A DNA stretch of 64,000 bases from Arachis hypogaea (GCF_003086295.3 NC_092048.1:40672425-40736424); one strand, 5' to 3'. Shown: positions 24,541 through 36,773, counted from the first letter of the stretch. Notes: generated by a model from the sequence alone, not told the origin. Program-made: numbers and translations.

Positions 24541-24699
24541 CTTTTTTTTTTCATGCTCGCTTTTTTTTTAATCTGAAAAATGTAGAATGCAATGTTAATA
24601 TGAATTTGATGCAAAACTCCAGGTTCAATATAATAAAATAAAATGAAACTCAAAAACAAATAAAACTAAATAAAAATGAAAAAATGACGATCATACCAT

Positions 24700-24717
24700 G
24701 GTGGGTTGTCTCCCACC
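24700..24717 (-). other. Conserved hairpin GGTGGG-AGACAA-CCCACC
   Basis: A perfect 6-bp stem with a 6-nt loop on the - strand. It is the nested element's copy of the post-coding hairpin found in A3, E4, A5 and A7. Confidence 0.8.
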
Positions 24718-24970
24718 TAGCACTTTTAGTTATAGTCCTTAAGTTGGACATTTGATGAGCTTCCTGTTATGGTGGCTTATACTTGAACTCATCCAGGAAT
24801 CTCCACCAGTGTTTGTGATTCCAGTAACCTCCGGGGTCCCAAACTAGGCATGTAAAACCCTTGAGCAACTTCAAAAAGATTCTTAGGCTCCCGGGGTGTT
24901 GGATGTCAGAACAGATTCCAGGATCCCAAACCTTGCTTTTACACCCGTTTTTGTCTCGATCTGCATTTTT

Positions 24971-26373
24971 TCAGCCGGGTGAAAGGTGATCTGAATTCTC
25001 ACTGCAGCGACCAAACAGCTTCCTAGACCCATTCAGTTGAGCTTTATACCAACCTTTGCGTTTGAACTTAAAGCTTCCAACCATGATGAACCTTGCAGGA
25101 CAATTCTTACCACTGGCCATCTTTCTCCTACTCTTAATGTCACAAAGAGCTCTAAGTTGACCATCCGTCTCCAGTAGCCCATATTCAAGTGGGATTAGAA
25201 AGCTATGGGATATGAATTTTACCCACTTGAATGTTGTGAAGGATGATGGCAACTTAGGGGGAGGTATTTTTAATGAAATTGTGAGTTCCACTCCCTTGTG
25301 CTCTTCTCTAATAATTACCACCTCTTTGCAAGCTTCTTCAATTTCAACCTCTTCTTCTTGGCAGCTCTTTTCCAATTTAATCTTCTCTTCATTGCTTTCC
25401 AAGGGCATGGGAGGTTGTGCTTCCTCTTCTTGAATCTCCATCTCTTCATCAACCTCTTCCAAATCTTCAACTATGATATGCTTTGGAGGTTGTACACCCT
25501 CCTCAGCATCAATTTCAACCGTCTTGGAAGGAGGCTCTATGTCTTGACTTTCCCATGGAGGTTCTGCATCTCCTAAGTCTTCAACCAACTCTTCTTCTTG
25601 AACAATGACAGCTTCTTCTACTTGTTCTAGTACGAATTCATTCTCTGTCTTGTCCACCGGGGTTTCTGGTATCTCCTTCATGCTACGCTCTTCACTAGAC
25701 TGTCCACATGGGGCTGTGGTTGATTCTTGTGTATTTAAGCGTCTAGAAGCCCATTGAATTAATGCTTGCTCCAGTTGTTGAGTGGTTGCCTGAAATCGAT
25801 CCACTGTTTTGTTAAAACGATCCTTTGTCTCTTGATGCACTCGGTTATCATAGGTAGGATCATAGTGCTCTTGGATTGATGGATATGGAGATGGCAGATA
25901 TTGAGGTGGTGGTGGGATGGGGAGATCATTCTGTGATTGAAAAGGAAGTGCACTAGAGCTTGAGGGTTGATTGTTAAAGGTATTTGGTGGTCTGATTTGG
26001 GCGGCGAGAGCTCGTATAGTAGAGTTTAGATCAGTAAGTGCTCTCTCCATGGAGGTTTGGGTGGATCTATGTATGGTTCATTTGGTTCATAAGGTGGTTG
26101 GTATGGTGGATGTGGGTTAGGGTCATATGGAGGTGAATGGTGGAAAGAGGCTTGTGAGTATGGCGGTCCCAAGTTGTGTTGAGGAGGTTCATAGGCATAT
26201 GATGGTGGTTGTTGATAGTCCATTGGAGGTGGTTGTTGCCATGAGGGTTGATTAAATCCTTGTGGCTCCTCCCATCTTTGATTGTTCCAACCTTGATGCC
26301 TGTTCTCATTGTAATTTCTTCTTCCTGCAACATTATTGTAACCAGACTCATAGCCAAAGGGGTGAGAGTTCAT
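24971..26373 (-). pseudogene. Gag-tail-like ORF of the non-autonomous element
   Basis: Two overlapping frames. 26373-26026 is rich in Asn, Gln, Pro and Tyr (WNNQRWEEPQGFNQPSWQQ), like the region after the zinc knuckle in Athila Gag. 26050-24971 begins MERALTDLNSTIRALAAQI, contains FNNQPSSSSALP (also seen in A3 and A5 gag), then a long Glu-rich acidic region and a basic C-terminal block (ALCDIKSRRKMASGK). The two frames overlap by 25 nt and probably were one frame. No capsid domain, zinc knuckle or enzyme motif is present. The C-terminal half I do not recognise. Confidence 0.6.
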
Positions 26374-26379
26374 AGTAGC

Positions 26380-26690
26380 AAATAAAAAATTAAAAACAAA
26401 AATAAAAATAAATTTAAATTAAAAGGTTATTTAAATTTTAAATTTTAAAATTAAATTTTGAAATTTAAATTTTTGAAATTTTGAAATTTGAAATTTTTTT
26501 TTGAATTAAAATTTTTTTTTTAAATTTAAATTTTTGAAATTTGATTTTTGAAATAAGATAAGATAAAATAAAAAAAATTTTTAAAATAAGAACCAATAAC
26601 CTCTTAACTTAAGAAAAAGCAAAAATAAAAATAAAAACAAATAAACAAGCAAAAATAAAATATTTACAATAACCAATAATAAGGCACACG
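26380..26690 (-). repeat. AT-only low-complexity leader
   Basis: Simple AAATTT/TTTGAAA-type repeats fill the leader between PBS and ORF, with no coding signal. Confidence 0.7.
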
Positions 26691-26696
26691 TTTGCA

Positions 26697-26715
26697 ATTC
26701 CCGGCAACGGCGCCA
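26697..26715 (-). other. Primer binding site of the nested element
   Basis: The - strand reads TGGCGCCGTTGCCGGGAAT three bases after the LTR end. Confidence 0.9.
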
Positions 26716-26718
26716 TTT

Positions 26719-28154
26719 TGATGAGAGAACTTTTGCGTGGTCTAGAAATTTGCGGATAAATCCTCGTTGCAAGTATAGTTTCTAAACCTTCAAAAGTCCT
26801 TTCATACAAACGTTTTGGTTGTCACAAGTAACAAACCCCTTTGAAATTGATAACCGAGTATTCAAACCTCGGGTCATCTTCTCAAGGAATTGCAGGGAGG
26901 TATGTTCTTATTATTGGTTATGAGTTTGTAAATTGGGGTTTTGGAAGTAAGGTGGGAATATGTTATATGACAAGTAAAATAAAATAATAACAATAAAATC
27001 TCTTGGCAAGGTATAGAAACTGAAAGTCCTATCCTGGTTATCCTTATCAATTGTGATGAGAATTGGATTTTTCTCCCACTTTGTTAACCTCTAACTATGA
27101 AGGTAAGTTAAGTGAATGAATTAATTTTTATTCCTCAGGTCCTAGTCTTTCTTTGGGAAAGACTAGAGTTATTGGAACTTGAATTAATGAAATGAAGAAA
27201 TCCAATTTTCAATCCACAATGAGTTTGATAACTCAAGTGTCTCCAATGACTCAACCAAAGCCAAAAGGGAAAAATGTCTACTTGAATGAAAATAATTTGG
27301 ATACACACAGAGCATTAATAAATTAAAGAGAGCAATCATAAGTCTGAAATACCTCAAATAACATTAATTAAGAAAATTATATGTAACACGGAAGAGTTCA
27401 TAAATTAAATAAAAATAAATAAAAATAAAGAACCTGGGATTGAGAGCTACTCCTAAAACTAAGAGAAATCCTAAATCCTAATCCTAAGAGAGAGGAGAGA
27501 ACCTCTCTCTCTAAAAACTACATCTACTCCTAAAATTGTAAAAATGAGAGCCTTCCTATGAATGGATGCAATCCCCTACTTTATAGCCTATAATCTGTAT
27601 TTTCTGGGCCGCAAACTGGGTCAAAAACAGTCCAGAATTTGCTGGTTTCGAATTTTGCCACGCTGGATTTCCGTCACTGCGACGCGGCCGCATAGATCAC
27701 GCGGTCGCGTCGCCTAGCGTCAGGGGAACTATAACATATTATATATCAAATCGAAGCCCCGGACGTTAGCTTTCCAACGCAACTGGAACCGCGTCGTTTG
27801 GACCTCTGTAGCTAAAGTTATAGCCGTTTGAGTGCGAAGAGGTCAGGCTGGACAGCTTAGCAACTTCTTCATCTTCTTGTATTCCTTCCACTTTTGCATG
27901 CTTCCTTTCCATCCTCCAAGTCATTCCTGCCCTATAATATCTGAAATCACTTAACACACATATCAAGGCATCTAATGATAATAAGAGAGGATTAATAATA
28001 AGCAAATATAAGATCAAAGAAGCATGTTTTCAATCAAAGCACATAATTAGGAAGGCAAATGCAAAACCATGCAAATAGTATGAATAAGTGGGTAAAGAGT
28101 AGATAAAAACCACTCAATTGAGCACAAGATAAACCATAAAATAGTGGTTTATCA
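26719..28154 (-). repeat. 5' LTR of the nested element
   Basis: 1436 bp, the same length as its partner at 20357-21792. It is bounded by TG...CA and the TSD ATGGT on the right. Confidence 0.95.
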
Positions 28155-28808
28155 ATGGTTAAACAAGGTATTGTACTAGGCCACATCGTTTCTAATGATG
28201 GTATCTCTGTGGATTCTGCAAAAGTTGAAGTTGTTTCTGGCTTACCTTACCCCTCTTCTGTGAGGGAAGTCCGTGATTTTCTTGGTCACGCATATTTTTA
28301 CCGGTGGTTCATAAAAGACTTTAGTAAGGTGACTTTACCTCTTTCTCGCTTGCTTCAAAAGGACATAGAGTTTGATTTCAATGAGGTGTGCATGGAAGCA
28401 TTTGATAGTTGATACATTGAAGGAAGCCTTGACCAAAGCTCCCATAGTGATTGGGCCAAACTGGAGTAGCCCGTTTGGAATAATGTGCGACGCATACAAT
28501 ATGCAGTGGGGGCCGTGCTTGCAGAGCGTGATGGTAAGGACCCTTATGTTATAGCGTATGCCTCTAGGACTCTAGATGGTGCCCAATTCAATTATACTAC
28601 CACTGAAAAAGAATTATTGGCAATTGTCTTTGCTTTGGATAAATTCCAGGCTTATTTACTTAGTTCTAAGGTGGTAGTATACTTGGATCATGCATCCTTG
28701 AAATATTTGTTAGCAAAGAAAGAGTCTAAACCAAGATTGATCTGGTGGATGTTACCCTTGTAAGAATTTGACTTAGAAATCAAGGATAGGTGTGGATCAC
28801 AGAATTTA
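28155..28808 (+). pseudogene. RT C-terminal part and RNase H of A3
   Basis: The frame resumes after the nested insertion with KQGIVLGHIVSNDGISVD (RT thumb) and the connection region VREVRDFLGHAYFYRWFIKDF. RNase H motifs follow: IMCDA (first Asp), [13 protein letters not shown] (Glu) and the [13 protein letters not shown] block (Asp). A stop lies at 28410-28412 and frameshifts near 28400 and 28500 split the RNase H. A TAA at 28760-28762 interrupts the tail. The domain would remove the RNA template during cDNA synthesis. Confidence 0.85.
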
Positions 28809-30219
28809 GTGACGGACCACTTGAGCCGCTTTGAACAGTTGACATATGATTCCACCCCTATCAATGATGCTTTTTCCTTAGATACCTTGCAAGCAATCTC
28901 AGAAATCACTCCTTGGTTTGCATCTATTGCCAATTACTTGGCAGGCCATACCTTTCCTCCACACTTTTCTAAGCACCAAAGGGACAAGCTTAAAAGTGAG
29001 TCCAAGTATTACATATGGGATGATCCTTACTTGTGGACATGTGGTGCCGACCAAGTAATTAGGAGGTATGTGCCTCAAACGGAATTTCGGTCTATCTTAA
29101 AGGCGTGCCACTCTTCCAAAAGTGGTGGGCACTTTGGTCCTCAAAGGATGGAAAGAAAAGTATTAGACTGTGAATTTTGGTGGCCTAGCCTATTCAAAGA
29201 TGCAACATCCTTTTGTAATAGTTGCCACTAATGCCAAAGATTTGAAAATATATCCAAGAGGGATGAAATTCCCCCAACAACTTATGTTGTTCTGTGAAAT
29301 TTTTTATGTTTGGGATATTGACTTTATGGATCCGTTTTCAAACTCCAATGGTTTTCTCTACATCTTGTTAGCAATGGATTATGTCTCTAAATGGGTGAAA
29401 GCAATTCCAACCCGCACCGATGATGCTAACATTGTTGCCTCTTTTATAAGAAATCATCTTATTTGCTGTTTTGGATCGTCACGAGCAATCGTGAGCGGTC
29501 AAGGCTCACACTTTTGCAACAAGAGGATAGCAACTTTGATGAAGAGATATGGCATTATCCATAAGGTAGCTACAGCTTATCATCCCCAAACCAATGGCCA
29601 AGCAGAGGTTTCTAACTGGGAAATCAAGAGGATTTTAGAGAAAATAGTGAAACTCCATTGGTGGGATTGGAGCTTTAGGCTCGGAGATGAGCTATGGGCT
29701 TACCAGACGGCTTACAAGACACCGATTGGCATGAGCCCGTTCCGGCTAGTCTACGGAAAGGCATGTCACCTTCCGGTAGAAGTTGAGCACAAGGCATATT
29801 GTATCATCAAGGAGTGTAATTCGGGATTGGGGAATGCCAGAATTGAAAGAAAATTGTAATTGGAAGAGTTAAAGTGCATACGGTTGGAGGCATATGAAAA
29901 TTCAAGACTCTACAAGGAAAAGGTGAAGGCGGTGCATGATTGGAATATCAAAAGAAGAGAGTTTAGGGTTGGAGATCAAGTGCTTCTCTATAATTCAAGA
30001 TTGAGATTGATGCGGGATAAATTGAGGTCAAGATGGGACGGTCCCTATGTGGTAGAAAGGGTTGAACCATATAGTGTCATCCACTTGAGCCATCATTCAA
30101 GCCCTACAATTTTCAAGGTGAATGGCCACCAGCTCAAATTGTCCCATGATGTGAAGGCCAAGAACAACAAAAAATTGGAGATCTTCCTCTTGAAGGATCC
30201 TCTCCAAGAAGAGAATTGA
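28809..30219 (+). pseudogene. Integrase of A3, catalytic Asp replaced by Gly
   Basis: The zinc-binding His pair (HSSKSGGHFG) and Cys pair (CNSCH) are present. The core shows Asp in WDIDFMDPF and Glu in NGQAEVSNW, but the second catalytic position reads VSGQGSHF, where A5 has Asp. A frameshift lies between 29170 and 29231 and a TAA at 29857-29859. The C-terminal part ([23 protein letters not shown]) is well kept and ends at TGA 30217-30219. The Gly change and the breaks make it inactive. Confidence 0.88.
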
Positions 30220-30263
30220 GCCATTGACCGTCCAAATTAAGGACGTTAAAAAAAAAGGTGCTA

Positions 30264-30281
30264 GGTGGGAGACACCCCACC
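30264..30281 (+). other. Conserved hairpin after the pol stop (A3)
   Basis: GGTGGG-AGACAC-CCCACC, perfect 6-bp stem, 45 nt after the pol stop codon. See the matching entries at 24700, 38007, 48036 and 61457. Confidence 0.85.
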
Positions 30282-31960
30282 ATGGTATGATCTTCCTTGT
30301 TTATAGTTTTTTCACTTTGTTTTCATCTTTTTAATTAGATATATTTGATTTGATATGATATGAGTTTTTCGAGTTTGATTAGATGTGTTTGAATGATGGT
30401 TGTTTCATGAGAATTTCATTGATGTTATTAGTTTGGTTCATATGGCAATTTTGGTTGTTGCCATTTGACTCTAAGTGTTTTTGAAATATTTTGCTTGCAT
30501 AGATGTCAAGATTATGCTATAATTTCTTTTACTTTTGTTGTTTAAAAAAAAGAAAGACTCTGGTCACCCGTACGCATGACCCACGTGTATGCGTGACCCA
30601 CGTGTATGTGTGACGCTTGAAAATTCACCATGCGAGAATGGTGCATGGATGATGCTACCGCATGGCCTGCACAGTGAGCTGTGCTGGGGCCATGCAGGAC
30701 GGGTGCATTGGGAATGGGCTCTGGTCATGCGTACGCGTGACCCACACGTATACGTCGACGCCCAAACTCAGGTAATGCTAAAACCATGCTGCTATGATGC
30801 GAGGCGCACAACCCCCTCTCACGCGTACACGTGACCGACGCGTACGCGTCGTGTTAAACTTGGATTATGAATTTTTTGTGCTGGAGTTGTGCTACCGCAT
30901 GGTCCAAATAGAGAGTTGTGCTGGGACTGCGAGAACTGTGCGAAGGGCACGATAAGTCCCCACGCATACGCGTGACTGATGCATATGCGTCACTCTCTTT
31001 TCCTGCTTCCCACGCGTATGCATGGCCGATGCGCACGCGTCACATTGTAAATTCAACTTACAGGAGCGCGCTGCCCTGTTTCTTTCCTTCTCTTATTATT
31101 TCTTCCTTCCTCTCTTTCTTCTTCTACCTTCTTCTCATCACATCCCCTCTCCTTCTCCGACACGACCACCACCTCCAGTGGTCCCACATCCTCTCTTACT
31201 TCTCCTCTTCTCATTTTTCTTATCCTATTCCACTTTCACTTACCTCCATCTTCTTCTCCTTTTTTTCAGGGTTTCACTTCTCAATCTCTCTTGCTCTCTA
31301 ATTTCCTTTTATTTGTTGCATTTGAATGCTATAATTTCTCTTAGTTGCATTTTAGTTTTGTTATTTGTAGTTTATTCTTGGTTTTTTCTCTTAGACTTCT
31401 ATTCTTACATTGGTGCTGGAATTCCAAGTTCAATTTTGGTGGATCATTTTGGTATTTCGTGACTTGTTTATATTGTGTGGTGTTGCTATGGTAGTGGCAT
31501 TTTATTTTGGATACACTACACACTTAGATTTCTCAAGTTGCTGTTGTTTATAATATGCATACCAAGTGTTTGTGAAAAAGAACCAATGACACTTTGGTTC
31601 ATTTTTGGTCTTATTCTTTCAACTTAATACTTCTTTTTCATAACACTTGCATTCCTTGTGCATTGGTCTTATTTTCCATGATTTTTCCATGATCAAATTT
31701 CTTATTATTGTGTTCATCATTGTTGATATTGATGCTTGAGATTATTATTTTCATCATTTATACTTATATACTTCCTTCACTCTTGCATCTAGTGCTAGTG
31801 ATATGCCTCTATGCTCTTGTTGATATCTCACTTACATGTTGTGGCTACCATGTATTTAAGACATTTTACTCTTTTTCGGCAATAATTCTCACTTGCACTT
31901 TCTTAATTCCGGTGTCTAGCTCTCTGAGCTTAATATTTTTTCTTTTTCTTCCTTTTCAGG
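30282..31960 (+). other. Non-coding region between pol and ORF3 of A3
   Basis: It holds a palindrome cluster (ACGCGTACGCGT type, 30563-31045), a CT-rich stretch (31080-31300) and T-rich DNA, ending in a pyrimidine tract and CAG|G at 31957-31960. It looks like an intron-like spacer whose 3' splice site precedes ORF3. ORFs seen here are chance readings of repeats. Confidence 0.6.
30563..31045. repeat. Cluster of ACGCGTACGCGT-type palindromes (A3)
   Basis: Repeated GACGCGTACGCGTC-like motifs with transitions, comparable to 48184-48560 in A5. Confidence 0.85.
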
Positions 31961-32450
31961 ATGGCCACCAAGAAAGGAAAGAAAAAGGCTTCTAAAAAGA
32001 CACCTACAAAAAGGGCAACTCAAAAAGAGCTCACTAAAGCGCAAGCTTCAAAGCTAAGTGCTAATTCACCACCTTCTAAGCGGTTAAAAAGACTAACTGC
32101 ATTGATGAGGCAGAGAAGGAAGTTCCCACAAACGACTCCACAAGATTTTCCAACCGCTACTGTGAGCGGATATTCTCCATCTTAGTTGATAGAAAGCACC
32201 ACCGTGAGCACCTCTTAATTGTTCCAAGACACTTACTTCAATATGTGGTGCACCACATTGAAAGACGGCATTAAAGATTCTTAAATCGGGAGCCGAGTGA
32301 AGTTAACCTATGTTGGGTGGATGAATTCTACATCAATTATCACACACCAACCCTTTAATCAATTTATATGCGTCGAAAGCAAGTCCCGATATTTGAAGTT
32401 GCTATTCAACAAACACTTGAGCTTTTACCAAGTCCGGATGGGATGGATGT
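31961..32450 (+). pseudogene. ORF3 (env-position gene) of A3, cut by E4
   Basis: The ORF opens MATKKGKKKASKKTPTKRA, a strongly basic N-terminus, directly after a splice-acceptor-like CAG|G. A frameshift near 32180 leads into a second frame that aligns with A5 ORF3 (HIERRH, EVNLCWVDEFYINYH). A stop lies at about 32272. The frame ends in PSPDGMDV, where E4 inserted. It belongs to the plant 'putative plant transposon protein' family that occupies the env position in Athila. I see no transmembrane segment in the surviving part. Function unknown. Confidence 0.75.
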
Positions 32451-33970
32451 TGATGAGCGGATATTTTATACGCTTTTTGGCATCATTTTCATATAGTTTT
32501 AGTTATGTTTTGCTTAAGTTTTATTATATTTTCATAGGTTTTAGTGCAAAATTCACATTTTTAGATTCTACTTTGAGTTTGTGTGTTTTTATATGATTTC
32601 AGGTAAATTCTGGCTGAAATTGAGGAGCTTTGGAAAAGTCTAATTCAGAGACAGAGAAAGGACTGCAGATGCTGTCAGATTCTAACCTACATGCACTCGA
32701 AGGAGCATTTCTAGAGCTACAGAGGTCTAAATAGCGTGCTCTCAATGGCTATGAAAAGCTAACATCTAGGGTTTTCCATAAATGTATAACAATCTATACT
32801 TTGCTCTGGAAATAGAGGCCCAAAATTGGTGTTTAACGCCAGCTACCACCCCCATTCCTGGCGTTAGACGCCCAAAAGGGAGCAGTTGGCGCCCAACGCC
32901 CAAAAAGGAGTCCAAAGCTGGTGTCCAACGCCCCAGAGGGAGTACCAACTTGTGGCTTCACCCCAAGCTCACCCCAAACACTCACCAAGTGGGCCCAGAA
33001 AGTGGATTTTCGCACTGCAAGACTAGTTTATCTTATTTCCGTAATTCTTAGTTATTAGATTAGTATATATAGAACAAGGATCACCCTTGTTCAGGACGAC
33101 ACACCTTATCCCATATTTTCAAATTACGTTGTTTCTCTGTACAGTATGAGCAACTAAACCTCCTAGGTTAAGGTTAAGAGCTCTGCTGGTTCTTATGGAT
33201 TAATAATATCATTTTTCTATTTCAATCTATGCTTGATTTCATTCTAAGATGTATCTTCGTTCTTCATTCTAATGAATTGAGAGTGTAACTTGATCGTCAT
33301 CCTTATTCTACATGGGTTCTTGCGAGTCCTTGACGGGATAGTATTGAACCACAAGCTTGATTAGACATCTCTTAGACGGCTAATCCACGACTACGTTGGG
33401 GACTTGGAGACATCAGTTTAGCCGAGGTACGGGGCGATTAGGGCCTTTGTGGTATAGGCTAGAATCATGAAGCAGCATTCTCTGATATGGAAGATCCGAC
33501 CTTGTTTGTGGCATTTTGAGTAGGATCACCAAGGGAATGGACTGCTGGAGCTTCACCCCGTTCGGATTGGATGACCACTGACCTGGCGTTTGATCTGAAG
33601 CAGAGGAGATTAATGACCACTGACCTGGCGTTAATCACTTACATCCTGCCATGGAATGAATAATCAGAAGTTGAAGTAGACAGTGAGAAAAGTTGATCCA
33701 AAAGGAGAAAGCATCTCCGAAGCCTCAACCGTTCTCTTATCACTGATTTCACACCTATCCAGCAATATTTTATTTATTCTATTTTTATGCATTTTTCCAC
33801 AACAATTATATTTTCTATCCACCTAACTAAGATCTACAAGATAGCCATTGCTTGTTCAAACCAACAATCTCCGTGGGATCGACCCTCACTCACATAAGGT
33901 ATTACTTGGACGACCCAGTGCACTTGTCGGTTTATCTGTGTGAATATTGCGGAGTCAATTTTGTGCACCA
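32451..33970 (+). repeat. 5' LTR of E4 (1520 bp)
   Basis: It starts TGATGAGCGGATATTTTATA, ends GTGCACCA and has palindromes of the GGCGTTAGACGCC/GGCGCCCAACGCC type at 32825-32945. GATGT (32446-32450) lies just before it, but the partner copy is missing. Confidence 0.85.
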
Positions 33971-33976
33971 AGTTTT

Positions 33977-33996
33977 TAGTGCCGTTGCTGGAGATT
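33977..33996 (+). other. Primer binding site of E4 (mutated)
   Basis: TAGTGCCGTTGCTGGAGATT, two transitions away from the TGGCGCCGTTGCCGG form. Confidence 0.7.
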
Positions 33997-33997
33997 G

Positions 33998-35314
33998 TTC
34001 GAGTTTGACAAACTACCGGACTATCTTGTTGCTTAGATTAGGTACTTTTTAAGGTTTAGTTTCTCTTTTGTTTGTGTCTTTTGTTTTCTTTTCAAAAATT
34101 TTTCAAAAATCTTTTCTTTATTAATCTTTGTCTTTTGTTTGAGTCTTTTGTTCTTGTTCTTGTTAAAAGTTTTAAACTTTCTAGGTTTTTTTTTCCAAAA
34201 ATTTTCAAAAATTGTGTCTTTTGTTTGGGTCTAGTGTCAGTTCTTAAGTTTGGTGTCCCTTGTATGTTCTTTATTTTCCTTAAATTTTTGAATTGTTCTT
34301 TAGTGTTCTTCTTGGTATGCAAGTTGTTCTTGTTTCTTTTCTTTGTTTGATCTTAAAATTTTTAAGTTTGGTGTCTTTTGGTATTTTTCTTTCTAATTTT
34401 TGAAAAACTAGTGTCTTTGATCTAAAAATTTTAAGTTTGGTGTCTTTTGGTTGTTTTTCTCTTTCTTCATTAATTTGAAAAAAAATAAAAAATATCTTTT
34501 CTATCTTTATTCAAATTTTCGAAAATCTTGTTTCTTTTTTTATCTTGATTTAAAAATTTTAAGTTTAATGTTTTCTTATTAGTAAAGTTTAAATTTTAAA
34601 TTTTGAATCTTATCTTTTCAAATCTTTTTCAAATCTTCACCATATCTTATCTTTTCAACTTATTTTCAAATATTTATCTTATCTTGTTTCAATTTCAAAA
34701 TTCAAAATCAAATCTTTTTCAAAGTTCAAAATAAAAAATTTTCAGAACCAAATCTTTTTCAAATCTTTTCAATTCTTATCTTATCTTGTTAACTTTTTCT
34801 TTCCAATTTTAAATTTCAAAATTTTTAAAATCAAATATTTTTCAAATATCCTATCTTATCTTATTTACAAATCTTTCTTAATTAGTTACTTGTTTTATCT
34901 TATTTTAATTTTAAAAGTTTGGTATCTCTTTAATACTCCCCTTTCTCCTTCCTTTTTTTTCAAAACTTCCTAACTAATTCCTCTCTCTTCTATTTTCAAA
35001 AACTTCTTACCTCTTTCTCTTTCTTCTTTTTCGAAAATCACTTTCTAATTTTCAAATCTTTTTAGTTTATTAGCTTTTAATTTCTCTCTTGTTTTTTGAA
35101 TTCAATAATAAAATAAAATAAAAATAAAAACATTTTACTTCTAATTTTCCTTTTTATTCTTAATTTTTGAATTCTCCTATCCCCTCTATTCAAATTCTTC
35201 TTCTCATTCCTCTACCTTCATTCTTCTTTCTTCTTCATATCTCACTGGGAGTTCTCTATACTCTGACATAGAAACTCCCATTCTCTTTCTTTCTTGGTTT
35301 TTTTTTTCTTGTTT
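33998..35314 (+). repeat. T-rich leader with repeated TTAAGTTTGGTGTC motifs
   Basis: Exact TTAAGTTTGGTGTC copies lie at 34244, 34362 and 34431, with decayed ones at about 34558 and 34915, amid CAAATCTTTT-type repeats. No coding signal; the Phe-rich ORFs here are artefacts. Confidence 0.7.
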
Positions 35315-36744
35315 ATGAGCAAGAACAGAGATAAATAATCTGTCTTTAATCCTGACCCTGACCCTGAACCTGAGAGGACTCTAAGGAGGCATTTACAACA
35401 AGTTAAAGCACAACACTCTAGAGAAAACCTAACAGAACTTTTCGAACAAAAAGCTGAAAGTGCAAACACGGCAGCCAATTCGAATGATGGAGGAGATGTA
35501 AGGAAAGTTCTTGGTGACTTTATTGCACCCACTTCTGACTTCTATGGAAGAAGCATCTCTATACCTGCCATTAGAGCAAACAACTTTGAGCTAAAGCCTC
35601 AATTAGTCTCTCTACTGCAACAGAATTACAAATTTCATGGACTTCCATTGGAAGATCCACATCAATTCCTATCTGAATTCTTACAAATTTGTGATACTGT
35701 TAAGACCAATGCAGTGGATCTTGAGGTCTACAGGCTTATGGTTTCCCTTTTACTGTTAGAGACAGAGTTAGGATATAGTTGGACTCTCAACCTAAGGAAA
35801 GCCTAGACTCTTGGGAGAAGTTGGTCAATACTTTATTGGCCAAGTTCTTTCCACCTCAGAAGATGAGCAAGCTCAGGTTGGAAGTTTAAGCCTTCAGACA
35901 GAAAGAGGGTGAATCCTTCTACGAAGCTTGGGAAAGATACAAGTAGCTGATCAGAAGATGTCCTCCTGACATGATCTCAGAATGGACTATCTTAGGTATC
36001 TTCTATGATGGTCTATCTGAGATGTCCAAGATGTCTTTGGACCATTCTGCTGGTGGATCACTCCACTTGAAGAAAACGTCTAAAGAGGCACAAGAACTCA
36101 TTGAAATGGTTGCAAACAACCAATTCATGTACACTTCTGAGAGAAACCCTGTGAACAATGGGGTAGCTCAGAAGAAAGGAGTCCTGAAAGTTGACACTCT
36201 GAATGCCATATTGGCTTAGAATAAGATCTTGACCTAAAAGGTCAATATGATCTCTTAGCATTTGACTGGAATGCAAGCTGCAGCTGGCAACACTCAAGAC
36301 ACCTCTTACGAAGGAGATGCTTATGATCCAGATCAACCCACAATGGAAGAGGTGAATTACATGGGAGAACCCTATAGAAACACCTACAACTCCTCATGGA
36401 GGAACCATCCTAACTTCTCATGGAAAGATCAACAGAAGCCTCAACAATTCTTCAATAATAAACAAGGTGGAAGTACCCAGAATAGGTTCAACAATAGACC
36501 ACCATTCCCACCTTCTCAGCAACAGATGGAGACATCTAAGCAGAGCCTCTCTGACTTGGCAACCATAGTCTCTGAACCTTCTAAGACCACTCACAGTTTC
36601 ATAACAGAAACTAGGTCCTCCATCAGAAATCTAGAGGTACAAGTTAGTCAGTTGAGTAAGAGAATCCCTGAGACCCCTCCTAACACTATTCCTAGTAACA
36701 CTGAAGTAAACCCAAGAGAAGAGTGCAAGGTCATCACTGCATAA
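35315..36744 (+). pseudogene. gag: gag of E4, broken
   Basis: The reading opens MSKNRDK and then a stop. RSISIPAIRANNFELKPQLV and FHGLPLEDPHQFLSEFLQIC are the Athila-type capsid entry. EGESFYEAWERYK is the capsid C-terminal block. The C-terminal part is Asn/Gln/Pro-rich (NNKQGGSTQNRFNNRPPFPP) without a clear zinc knuckle. Stops are present at about 35336, 35804, 35888, 35946, 36217 and 36258, with frameshifts between 35740 and 35800. It ends at TAA 36742-36744. Confidence 0.8.
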
Positions 36745-36773
36745 GTTGAGGCCGAATTTGAAGGGGATACTCT

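Larger units (their letters stand above)
20357..28154 (-). mobile_element. Complete non-autonomous LTR retrotransposon nested in A3, TSD atggt
   Basis: Two LTRs of equal length (1436 bp) flank 4.9 kb of internal DNA. ATGGT at 20352-20356 is repeated at 28155-28159, and the RT reading of A3 joins cleanly across the insertion. By eye about 23 of 1436 LTR positions differ (about 1.6%), so it is young relative to its host. The internal part has a PBS, a Gln/Pro-rich gag-tail ORF, an ORF3 N-terminal remnant, the shared hairpins and a PPT, but no protease, RT, RNase H or integrase. Helper enzymes from a related Athila-like element are implied. Confidence 0.95.
13466..32450 (+). mobile_element. Athila-like Ty3/gypsy element A3, host of several insertions, 3' end lost
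   Basis: LTR, PBS, gag, protease, RT/RNase H, integrase and ORF3 follow in order on +, once a solo LTR (17090-18748) and a nested element (20357-28154) are taken out. E4 interrupts ORF3 at 32450. The rest of ORF3 and the 3' LTR are not found further right, so the 3' end was deleted. The gag and RT types (FMDDFSVYG, CDLGACVSI) are those of the Athila lineage. Confidence 0.9.

Noticed and set aside
23347..24659. Several - strand ORFs with hydrophobic or Arg-rich stretches
   Set aside because: They lie in the non-coding spacer with pyrimidine tracts and palindromes, and have no counterpart in A3 or A5.
30918..31462. Overlapping Ser/Phe/Leu-rich ORFs
   Set aside because: Readings of the CT-rich spacer between pol and ORF3.
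34072..34350. Phe/Leu-rich ORF resembling a membrane protein
   Set aside because: Translation of the T-rich low-complexity leader of E4.
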